Assembly (NCBI GenBank): GCA_947628445.1
Contig: CANQZX010000057.1
Span: 1-6,414 of the forward strand
Length of the DNA: 6,414 bases
Direction: 5' to 3'
Source of the DNA: an uncultured Bacilli bacterium
GTDB taxonomy: Bacteria; Bacillota_I; Bacilli_A; RF39; UBA660
Shown here: piece by piece, positions 1 through 5,138 of the stretch
How the letters are laid out: each line of letters opens with the position of its first letter
Position numbering within the stretch: the first letter of the stretch is position 1
Notes under the pieces: generated by a model
What the model saw: the letters and a program-made list of their open reading frames with translations, nothing else
Told to the model about the DNA's origin: nothing
Database searches by the model: none
Made by a program: the position numbers and the translations under genes

Positions 1-112
1 TTTTAATAATTTACTATTACTTTCCATATTTCTAGTATAGCAACTACTTTTTATTTTTGCATCTTTTCTTGACACTTATATACATTTTTCTGTGAATAGT
101 AACTCAAAACTC

Positions 113-139
113 TTTACAATATATATATATATATATAAT
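113..139 (+). promoter_or_regulatory. Candidate distal promoter P1 with an AT-repeat spacer
   Basis: A TTTACA -35 element (113-118, 5 of 6 consensus) and a perfect TATAAT -10 element (134-139) are separated by 15 bp. The spacer consists of alternating A and T. Fifteen base pairs is shorter than the optimal 17, and adding one dinucleotide unit would give exactly 17. Transcription would start near 146 and give a leader of about 94 nt before the surface-protein gene. The alternating sequence contains several TATA-like hexamers, so the exact -10 is uncertain. The role is inferred from sequence only. Confidence 0.45.
119..137. repeat. Dinucleotide (AT)9.5 simple repeat
   Basis: Nineteen consecutive alternating A/T bases lie between the -35 and -10 elements of candidate promoter P1 and overlap the start of its -10. 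Simple dinucleotide tracts of this kind can change length by slipped-strand mispairing. Here a change would alter promoter spacing in 2-bp steps. Confidence 0.8.
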
Positions 140-177
140 AAAAGGGAAGATAGGAAAAAAATATTTTTTCTTATGCC

Positions 178-206
178 TGGATAATACATCTAATTAGATG
201 TATAAT
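178..206 (+). promoter_or_regulatory. Candidate proximal promoter P2 of the surface-protein gene
   Basis: A TGGATA -35-like element (178-183, 4 of 6) and a perfect TATAAT -10 (201-206) are 17 bp apart. The start point would be near 213, leaving a short leader with the ribosome binding site AAGGAG (224-229), 10 nt before the ATG at 240. A perfect palindrome fills the spacer and overlaps the -10, so a bound regulator would directly control this promoter. Confidence 0.5.
184..203. promoter_or_regulatory. Perfect 20-bp palindrome, candidate operator
   Basis: The sequence ATACATCTAATTAGATGTAT reads the same on both strands, with 10-bp arms and no spacer. It lies between the -35 and -10 of candidate promoter P2 and shares three bases with the -10. 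Its position and symmetry fit a binding site for a dimeric regulator (TetR-, MarR- or MerR-like architecture). No regulator gene lies in the window, so the protein that binds is unknown. Confidence 0.5.
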
Positions 207-239
207 AAAAATATAAAAAAATAAAGGAGTGTTGGAGTA

Positions 240-2174
240 ATGAATGAAGAAGAAAAGAATAATTTAAGAAAGGAAAATAAAAAGCAAACTTTAATATTAT
301 CAATAATAGCTATTATTACTTTATCCTTAGTCGCTATTGGAGCCGCTTATGCCTTCTTTGCTAGTCAAAACACTGGTAAAAAAGATGTTAATATTAATGC
401 GGAATCAGGTACTACGGATGTCTTATCATTTTCTTTAAATGATAAAAATATTACATCAGATCAAGTAAAAGATGAAGAAAATGCCAAAAGCGATATTATG
501 ATTACGACTAATATGGATAATTTTAATGAAGGAAATATTAGTGTAGGTGATGGAGTAATCGGAACAGCAACCTTAATCGCTAATAATGCGACAAATAATG
601 CTCATGATAATTATTATGTTTATTTAAATATTGCTAAAAATGAATTAAGATATACTAACTTTAAAAATGATGCCGGGGAAATCTTAGAAGGCAAAGAAGA
701 AGATGGAAAGATAGTAGCTCCAGACGAAACTCATACCACCAAAGTACCAGAATTAATCTTAACAGTAACGCAACCAGATGGAAAAGGAGAACTCACACAA
801 ATTGATGGATTAGACGACTTATATAAAACAGATGTAGATGGCAATGGCTTAAATGGTTTTGATATCACTGAAGCTACTGGTTTAATACCAATAGCTAAAA
901 ACTATGAAATAACAGCAACAGGTTCAGAACCAACGGTAAAAGCCACCCAAGAATGGGAAATAAAAATAACCTTAATAAACTTAGATAGTAATCAAAATAA
1001 AAATACGGGAAAAGAGTTTAGTGGTCAATTAATCTTAAAAAAAGATCAACTCATTGCTAATTTAGCCGATGCTTGTGGAACAACAGATACAATAGGAACA
1101 TGTGTTAAAAAAATTAACAACGAAGATTATGAATATAGTCATATAATCTATCATAACACAGCAACTTTAGCAAATACAGATATGGTAAATAAAGATTTAA
1201 GTGCCAATGATAATAGTTATCGATATAGTGGTTCAAATGAAGAAGTTAAAAACTATGTTTGTTTAGATGGAACAAGTGAAGATGGTGAATGCCAAAATAA
1301 TGATGCAGATTTATATCGGATAATAGGTTTCTTCCCAAATGATACAGGCGAATATGAAATGAAATTAATCAAATATGATTATGCAACTAAAGACGAATTA
1401 GGAGATAACGAAACTGCTCCAGATGGTGCATATTCTGGTAATTATACATATGGAAATGCAACCTATCAAGGGAACCCAGACAATTGTAACAATATAGCAT
1501 TATATTATTGGAATATTAGTCAAGGAACGAGCTATGATCCTTTTAGTACTCCTAATACAAATATGTGGCAATATAGTAACTTAAATAAAAAGAATCTAAA
1601 TGAATATTACTTAAATACATACCTTGCCAAAGTAAGTGGTTTAAGTGAACATATAACAGAACATACATGGACAACGGGAGGTTTACCTTGGTCAACTACA
1701 TATAATGCTCAACAAGTATATAATAAAGAACTAGGAACAGGAAAACTAACAACAAGCGATAATAAATGTTATGCTGAAGATGATAATAGTACAGCCCAAA
1801 AATGTACCGAAGCCGACTTAACATACACAGCCAAAATTGGCTTAATGTATGTAAGTGATTATGGCTATGCCGCCTATCCTGAAGCATGGAATCAATATGT
1901 ACCTAGTTCAAGTGGATATGGTAGCGAAGCCGTGACGACAAACAACTGGATGTATATGGGCTTACATGACTGGACAGTTTCTCGTATTTCGGGCGATGGC
2001 AGCCATGCGTGGAATGTCGAGCGTACGGGCGGTGCGAGCAACTACCACAACGAAAACAACGACCTCGTGAGCATCGGCTATGGCGCGCGGCCGGTCTTTT
2101 ATCTCGAGTCTTCGACCAAAATAAAAAGCGGTGATGGCAGTAAGACCAACCCATTCCGGCTTTCATGGAATTAA
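240..2174 (+). CDS. Exported surface protein with probable hypervariable lectin-like C-terminus (candidate DGR target)
   Basis: This 644-residue protein has a charged N-terminus followed by one hydrophobic segment (about residues 17-41) ending GAAYAFFASQ. That segment resembles the SipW-type signal of TasA/CalY-like proteins, so the product is probably exported or anchored in the membrane. Residues about 45-275 look like a beta-rich, Asn/Asp/Thr-rich extracellular region. Residues about 279-365 contain several cysteines and the motifs SYRYSG (326-331), YVC (339-341) and DLYRIIGFF (357-365). The C-terminus has KIGLMYVSDYGYAA, NWMY (569-572), WTVSR (578-582) and ARPVFYL (616-622), a layout I associate with variable C-type-lectin-like tips of gut Firmicute surface proteins; this is from memory and was not searched. 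Residues 581-626 have foreign base composition (separate entry). The start is supported by AAGGAG at 224-229. It appears monocistronic and ends at the terminator at 2284-2316. Its ligand is unknown. Confidence 0.85.
   Translation: MNEEEKNNLRKENKKQTLILSIIAIITLSLVAIGAAYAFFASQNTGKKDVNINAESGTTDVLSFSLNDKNITSDQVKDEENAKSDIMITTNMDNFNEGNISVGDGVIGTATLIANNATNNAHDNYYVYLNIAKNELRYTNFKNDAGEILEGKEEDGKIVAPDETHTTKVPELILTVTQPDGKGELTQIDGLDDLYKTDVDGNGLNGFDITEATGLIPIAKNYEITATGSEPTVKATQEWEIKITLINLDSNQNKNTGKEFSGQLILKKDQLIANLADACGTTDTIGTCVKKINNEDYEYSHIIYHNTATLANTDMVNKDLSANDNSYRYSGSNEEVKNYVCLDGTSEDGECQNNDADLYRIIGFFPNDTGEYEMKLIKYDYATKDELGDNETAPDGAYSGNYTYGNATYQGNPDNCNNIALYYWNISQGTSYDPFSTPNTNMWQYSNLNKKNLNEYYLNTYLAKVSGLSEHITEHTWTTGGLPWSTTYNAQQVYNKELGTGKLTTSDNKCYAEDDNSTAQKCTEADLTYTAKIGLMYVSDYGYAAYPEAWNQYVPSSSGYGSEAVTTNNWMYMGLHDWTVSRISGDGSHAWNVERTGGASNYHNENNDLVSIGYGARPVFYLESSTKIKSGDGSKTNPFRLSWN
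1980..2117 (+). other. Candidate DGR variable region in the surface-protein gene
   Basis: Codons 581-626 differ sharply from the rest of the gene. GC is about 60% (72 of 120 bases at 1981-2100), and third positions are C 21, T 12, G 12 and A only 1 of 46. The preceding 46 codons (535-580) have 12 ending in A. Codons 600-608 are almost all of the form NNC (AGC, AAC, TAC, CAC, AAC, then AAC, AAC, GAC). That pattern is expected where adenines in the first two positions of AAC/AAT-type template codons are randomised while third positions stay fixed. The segment ends in a run of 13 G/C bases (2082-2094) encoding the start of ARPVFYL, which would suit a GC-rich initiation-of-mutagenic-homology site. 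No template repeat or reverse transcriptase is in the window. A recombined cassette from a GC-richer donor is the main alternative. Confidence 0.55.
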
Positions 2175-2198
2175 GGAAGAAAGAAAAACTAAAATTGC

Positions 2199-2278
2199 AT
2201 AAAACTAGGATAAAGACAAATGGCAAGTCTTTAGCGCCTTTACGGTGCGAGGCAAGCCGCGTTTTCACTTAGTTTTAT
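2199..2278 (+). other. Structured 3' region: inverted repeat enclosing several hairpins
   Basis: ATAAAACTA (2199-2207) pairs perfectly with TAGTTTTAT (2270-2278), and a further G·U and G-C pair extend the stem inward. Inside are a 7-bp perfect hairpin (TAAAGAC 2211-2217 with GTCTTTA 2227-2233, 9-nt loop) and, directly after it, a 5-bp hairpin (GCGCC 2234-2238 with GGTGC 2244-2248). A third, weaker fold lies at about 2248-2261. The core 2234-2262 is about 69% GC, unlike the flanks. It sits between the surface-protein stop codon and the terminator, so it should be part of the same transcript. It could be a structured 3' UTR, a processed small RNA or a DNA cruciform; hairpins downstream of variable regions are known to aid DGR retrohoming. 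I recognise no named RNA family. Confidence 0.5.
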
Positions 2279-2283
2279 AAATT

Positions 2284-2316
2284 AGGAAAGTAATGAGGGA
2301 ATTATTTTCCTTTTTT
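2284..2316 (+). terminator. Rho-independent terminator of the surface-protein unit
   Basis: AGGAAAGTAAT (2284-2294) pairs with ATTATTTTCCT (2301-2311) as an 11-bp stem with one G·U pair and a GAGGGA loop. A run of T follows (2312-2316). It closes the transcript containing the surface-protein gene and the structured 3' region. Confidence 0.8.
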
Positions 2317-2338
2317 CTACGAAGAATATGGGAAATGC

Positions 2339-2366
2339 TTGAAAAATTGGCTAAAAGTGATATAAT
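2339..2366 (+). promoter_or_regulatory. Promoter of the 273-residue protein gene
   Basis: TTGAAA (2339-2344) and a perfect TATAAT (2361-2366) are 16 bp apart, with an extended TG one base before the -10 (2358-2359). Transcription would start near 2373, just before the ribosome binding site GAGGGGG (2381-2387). This is a strong vegetative-type promoter and makes the downstream gene independent of the upstream unit. Confidence 0.75.
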
Positions 2367-2394
2367 AGGTAATTGTTTTTGAGGGGGTTGGACA

Positions 2395-3216
2395 ATGAAA
2401 TTGTATCGGAGTTTGCCTAGGGTTAGTGAAAAAGATATAACGAAAGTATCTTTGGGTTTTAATAATGAGGCCACTAATTTGCTTAAGGAAGGGAAAGTAA
2501 CACCTTCTTTAGAATATTTAAGAGGCGATAAAAATCCTAATAAAATATGTAATACCTTTGGGAGTTACGATTTAGCTAAATATTTTTATCCCAGTTTTTA
2601 TGATGCTTTAACTTGGTCTTTAAGTCAGACAATAAGATATGAATTAAAAAATATTAAGTTAAACTTTTTGATTTGGGAAATAGATATTCCCGACTTTTTA
2701 GTAGAACAAAATATTGGGGTTGGTAATTATAATAATAAAAATGAACATAAATTGGAGGTTAAAATCCCGTATTATCAATTAGCTTCTTTGTTAGGATTAG
2801 ATTTATCTTTCGAATCTATCATGGCTATTAAAGAGTTCTTTCAAAAATATTATTCGTGGTTGCAAGCCCCGGATGCTGCGAAAGAAGGATTAATTACCAG
2901 TTTAGAAAATAATGGCCTTAAAAATATTGATGAGGCTATCTATGCGGCTTTATGTTTTAAAATCTTTATGCCTTATCAAGTTTTAGCTAGTCCTGATGCA
3001 AATTGGCTTAATCAAGTTTATGATGTTGTTTTGCATCACGGAATAAAATGTCACCAAAAGATTAAAGAATTAACTTATAATTATGATCATTGGGCAACCG
3101 TGGGTCATGGTGATATTAATAATTATTTATATAAAGAAGCGCAAGCAATGAATGAAGATAATGAAAGTTTAAAACGAATCTTAAAGCAAGAAGGTTTTAG
3201 TTTTAAAAGACGATAA
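2395..3216 (+). CDS. Uncharacterised 273-residue cytoplasmic protein
   Basis: I do not recognise this protein. It has no signal peptide or membrane segment and looks soluble. The start is secure: GAGGGGG at 2381-2387 lies 7 nt before the ATG, behind a good promoter. Visible features are MKLYRSLP at the N-terminus, FGSYDLAKYFYPSFYDALTWS (about residues 55-75, given here only as landmarks F55, Y64, W74), a strand-like LIWEIDIPDFLV (92-103), EVKIPYYQL (121-129), a mostly helical C-terminal half and a basic tail KRR. The order of an N-terminal LYR, a central aromatic/Ser patch with a WS pair and a later EVKI strand loosely recalls ADP-ribosyltransferase-type folds, but this is a weak guess with no confirmed catalytic triad. 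Codon use matches its neighbours. It is apparently monocistronic. Confidence 0.8.
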   Translation: MKLYRSLPRVSEKDITKVSLGFNNEATNLLKEGKVTPSLEYLRGDKNPNKICNTFGSYDLAKYFYPSFYDALTWSLSQTIRYELKNIKLNFLIWEIDIPDFLVEQNIGVGNYNNKNEHKLEVKIPYYQLASLLGLDLSFESIMAIKEFFQKYYSWLQAPDAAKEGLITSLENNGLKNIDEAIYAALCFKIFMPYQVLASPDANWLNQVYDVVLHHGIKCHQKIKELTYNYDHWATVGHGDINNYLYKEAQAMNEDNESLKRILKQEGFSFKRR

Positions 3217-3240
3217 TTTGACAAAATCCTTGCTTTTTTT
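3183..3240 (+). terminator. Possible long-loop terminator after the 273-residue protein gene
   Basis: AAAGCAAG (3183-3190), inside the last codons, pairs perfectly with CTTGCTTT (3229-3236), which runs into a T-rich tract continuing through 3245. One more G-C pair is possible across a small bulge. The loop of about 38 nt is long for an intrinsic terminator, so efficiency is doubtful. The candidate promoter of the next gene lies partly within it. Confidence 0.35.
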
Positions 3241-3245
3241 ATTTT
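3218..3245 (+). promoter_or_regulatory. Candidate promoter of the cse60-like gene
   Basis: A perfect TTGACA (3218-3223) is followed after 16 bp by TATTTT (3240-3245, 4 of 6). A better -10 match, TATACT at 3245-3250, lies 21 bp away, which is too far for the usual housekeeping sigma factor. Either a weak sigma-A promoter or a promoter read by another sigma factor is possible. Confidence 0.35.
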
Positions 3246-3266
3246 ATACTAAATAGGGTGAAGAAA

Positions 3267-3437
3267 ATGAAAGTAAAGGTAATTGATGAGGCTCACGAAA
3301 AAGATTTGGAAAATAGTGTGAATGCTTTTTTAGCTAGTGGCGAAAAAGATATTATTGATATTAAATATCAAGTGGCTATTGCTGTCTGTGGGGAAGAACA
3401 ATTATATTGTTTTAGTGCTATGATTATTTATAATTAA
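3267..3437 (+). CDS. cse60: Cse60-family sporulation-associated small protein (56 residues)
   Basis: The translation begins MKVKVIDEAHEKDLENSV and ends EEQLYCFSAMIIYN. It matches, from memory, the Cse60 family (DUF2758) of Bacilli: an N-terminal VKVxDxxHEKDLE, a central IDIKYQVA and a C-terminal YCFSAMIIY. The length of 56 fits the roughly 60 residues of the Bacillus subtilis protein. In B. subtilis cse60 is known as a sporulation-expressed gene, but no biochemical activity is established, and related genes occur in organisms where sporulation is uncertain. The start is supported by an AGGGTG sequence about 6 nt upstream (3255-3260). The gene faces the minus-strand coiled-coil gene and ends 21 bp from that gene's stop codon. 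Confidence 0.8.
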   Translation: MKVKVIDEAHEKDLENSVNAFLASGEKDIIDIKYQVAIAVCGEEQLYCFSAMIIYN

Positions 3438-3460
3438 AAAAACTTACGATTGGTAAGTTT
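3434..3460 (-). terminator. Rho-independent terminator of the minus-strand coiled-coil gene
   Basis: AAACTTAC (3440-3447) pairs with GTAAGTTT (3453-3460) as an 8-bp stem with a 5-nt loop. Read on the minus strand, the stem runs into a T tract (complement of the A run at 3436-3442). The stop codon of the 99-residue gene overlaps the stem. Read on the plus strand the hairpin comes just after the cse60-like stop, but lacks a good downstream T run there, so it acts mainly on the minus strand. Confidence 0.75.
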
Positions 3461-3758
3461 AAAGCATATACATATTAGTCGTATTGGTATCGTAATCATC
3501 AATTAAGGTATTACTCATGGTTTCTAGTTTGCTTATCCGATGATCGAGCCGATTAAGTTGCCGTTCAATTTTGGCTAGACGACTTTCCAAATCATTGGTA
3601 TTATTATATTGGACCATGTTAGGATTAGGACCAGAATAAAAAGAATTATAGGCCGTTTGGGCTTGATAAGGACCAACACCAGGCATATTCATGTTGGGAT
3701 TAAAACCTTGATAGTTCATATTGCCTTCACTAAAAAACGAATTTCTTGTTTTTTTCAT
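3459..3758 (-). CDS. Small Asn/Tyr/Pro-rich coiled-coil protein (99 residues), possible spore or surface-layer component
   Basis: The start is secure: AGGAGG (complement of 3765-3770) lies 6 nt before the ATG, which favours it over the internal Met-14. Residues about 14-53 are low-complexity, rich in Asn, Pro, Tyr and Gly (YQGFNPNMNMPGVGPYQ). Residues about 57-80 form a clear heptad pattern with L57, L61, I64, L68, L71, I75 and L78 at alternating 4/3 spacing, predicting a short coiled coil. The tail ends NMYML. There is no membrane segment. The composition is like small coat or assembly proteins of spore-forming Bacilli, and the adjacent cse60-like gene agrees with this, but the assignment is an inference and I cannot name a family. 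The gene is divergent from trmB (50 bp between starts) and has its own terminator. Confidence 0.8.
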   Translation of the reverse strand: MKKTRNSFFSEGNMNYQGFNPNMNMPGVGPYQAQTAYNSFYSGPNPNMVQYNNTNDLESRLAKIERQLNRLDHRISKLETMSNTLIDDYDTNTTNMYML

Positions 3759-3808
3759 TATTTTCCTCCTACTAACAATATATGCCTAGATTAAGGGAAG
3801 TGTTATAT

Positions 3809-5038
3809 ATGCGCATGCGAAATCCAAAAGATAAAGACCAAGTAATTAATTCTTGTACCTTTTTTTATACGGAAGAGGGCTTTGCTAAAAATCAACCTAT
3901 TCATTTAGAAATTGGGATGGGCAAGGGTAAGTTTTTACTGGAGATGGCGTTAAATAATCCCCAAATAAATTTTATTGGGGTGGAAAAATATGCGGCGGTG
4001 GCTTCCTATGCTATTAAAAAAATTGCCCCTTATCATTTACCTAATTTAAAAATATTAATAATGGATGCGGAAAACTTAAAAGATCTTTTAGCCCATCAAG
4101 TAACGACAATTTATTTGAACTTTTCTGATCCGTGGCCAAAGAAAAGACACGCTAAAAGAAGACTTACCTCACCGGAATATTTAAAAAGTTATGAAACATT
4201 ATTTAAAACTAATGCGACAATTATCCAAAAAACAGATAATGATGCTTTATTTGCCTATTCTCTTGAAACATTAAAGGCTCAAGGCTATGAAATTGCCGAA
4301 TTAAGTTATGATTTAGCCAAGGAAAATAAAGATAAGGTTTTAACGGAATATGAGGCAAAATTTCAAGAACAAGGAATAAAAATTAAATATTTAAAAGCCA
4401 TTAAAAAAGTTAAAAAAATTATTTTTGATTTAGATAATACCTTAATTAAGTTTGATCATGATCCATATCTTTTAGCTTACGAACAAGTTTTAAAAAAACA
4501 TCACATTCCTCATTCAAGTGAAGATTTATATGCTGTTATTGCTAAGTATGAGGCAACAACGCAAAGTTATGATAAAAAAAATCTTCAAGCCTTTATTGCC
4601 GAGGCCTGGCAATGTGATTTACCCGCATCATTTACTAAAGATTTATGTTCGGCTATTGGGACATATTGGGTGCAAGAAAAAGATTTAGCTTTAATTGAGG
4701 TTTTGACATACTTAAAAAAGAACTATGATTTATATGTTTTAACTAACTTTTTTACGGATGTGCAAGAAAAAAGATTGGAACATATGGGTGTTTTAAAATA
4801 TTTTAAAAAAGTTGTTGGGTCCGAAAGGTTTGTTAAACCTAATCCCGCGGCTTTTAAAGCATTTTGCGAAGATGTTGATCCTAGCGAGTGTTTAGTTATT
4901 GGCGACTCTTGGGAACATGATGTCATGCCAGCTTTAAAACTTGGTATGAAGGGACTTCATTTTATAAAATATGATTCTAAGGCCCAAGCAAATAACCTCC
5001 AAATTAAAGACTGGATGGATTTAAAAAATATTTTATAA
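3809..5038 (+). CDS. trmB: Fused TrmB tRNA (guanine46-N7)-methyltransferase and HAD-superfamily hydrolase
   Basis: The N-terminal domain (residues about 1-199 of 409) is a complete TrmB, which uses S-adenosylmethionine to form m7G46 in the tRNA variable loop. It has the SAM-binding EIGMGKG (34-40), FIGVEKY, the signature DPWPKKRHAKRRL (107-119) and the C-terminal TEYEAKF (179-185). The second domain (about 200-409) is a haloacid-dehalogenase phosphohydrolase of the YjjG/YfnB-like type, with motif I DLDNT (207-211), motif II LTNF (311-314), motif III Lys-343 in FVKPNPAAF and motif IV GDSWEHD (365-371). All key residues are present, so both domains look active; the HAD substrate is unknown. I chose the ATG at 3809 because AAGGGAAG (3793-3800) precedes it and MRMRN is the usual TrmB start. 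An in-frame ATG at 3782 has no binding site. No clear promoter is visible. Confidence 0.9.
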   Translation: MRMRNPKDKDQVINSCTFFYTEEGFAKNQPIHLEIGMGKGKFLLEMALNNPQINFIGVEKYAAVASYAIKKIAPYHLPNLKILIMDAENLKDLLAHQVTTIYLNFSDPWPKKRHAKRRLTSPEYLKSYETLFKTNATIIQKTDNDALFAYSLETLKAQGYEIAELSYDLAKENKDKVLTEYEAKFQEQGIKIKYLKAIKKVKKIIFDLDNTLIKFDHDPYLLAYEQVLKKHHIPHSSEDLYAVIAKYEATTQSYDKKNLQAFIAEAWQCDLPASFTKDLCSAIGTYWVQEKDLALIEVLTYLKKNYDLYVLTNFFTDVQEKRLEHMGVLKYFKKVVGSERFVKPNPAAFKAFCEDVDPSECLVIGDSWEHDVMPALKLGMKGLHFIKYDSKAQANNLQIKDWMDLKNIL

Positions 5039-5076
5039 TATGTTTATTGTGAGGATAATAGGAGCCTTTGGCTTTA

Positions 5077-5105
5077 TAGACTTTTCGGTGGAATTTTAGT
5101 AAAAT
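5077..5105 (+). promoter_or_regulatory. Candidate promoter of the HipA-like gene
   Basis: TAGACT (5077-5082, 4 of 6) and TAAAAT (5100-5105, 5 of 6) are separated by an ideal 17 bp. Transcription would start near 5112, leaving a leader just long enough for the ribosome binding site at 5120-5124. This suggests the HipA-like gene is transcribed separately from trmB. Confidence 0.5.
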
Positions 5106-5119
5106 ATTAGTATTAGAAG

Positions 5120-5138
5120 AGGAGTGATTATGCGGTGA
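5120..5138 (+). promoter_or_regulatory. Ribosome binding site serving a two-codon mini-ORF that overlaps a GTG start
   Basis: AGGAG (5120-5124) is best spaced (5 nt) for the ATG at 5130. That ATG opens only ATG-CGG-TGA (5130-5138). The TGA overlaps the GTG at 5135, the apparent start of the HipA-like protein, which lies 10 nt from AGGAG. Translation could start at the GTG directly, or by re-initiation after the mini-ORF. An in-frame ATG at 5150 has no binding site of its own. Confidence 0.5.

Noticed and set aside
69..99. A perfect TTGACA at 69-74 as a promoter -35
   Set aside because: No acceptable -10 lies 16-18 bp downstream (the best is about 3 of 6), so I did not call a promoter here.
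154..170. GAAAAAA/TTTTTTC inverted repeat between the two candidate promoters as an attenuator
   Set aside because: It is a pure A/T stem with a 3-nt loop and no further T run. In DNA this AT-rich it is easily a chance match.
1903..2268. 121-residue minus-strand open frame opposite the surface-protein C-terminus
   Set aside because: Its Arg/His/Ser/Cys-rich translation is a shadow of the GC-rich coding segment on the plus strand, with no ribosome binding site or family resemblance.
2199..2278. tRNA gene, because of the stem-and-hairpins layout
   Set aside because: There is no anticodon arm of proper size, no TTC-type T loop and no acceptor-end pattern; the closing stem and loop sizes do not fit a tRNA.
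3609..3794. 61-residue plus-strand open frame antisense to the coiled-coil gene
   Set aside because: It has no ribosome binding site and reads antisense through a well-supported gene.
3759..3808. Promoters for the divergent coiled-coil and trmB genes in the 50-bp gap
   Set aside because: A TATATT-like -10 exists on the minus strand but no -35 fits, and no convincing pair exists on the plus strand; the gap may be too short for both.
5056..5082. AGCC-TTT-GGCT hairpin as a terminator after trmB
   Set aside because: The stem has only four good pairs and is not followed by a T run, and it overlaps the candidate promoter of the next gene.
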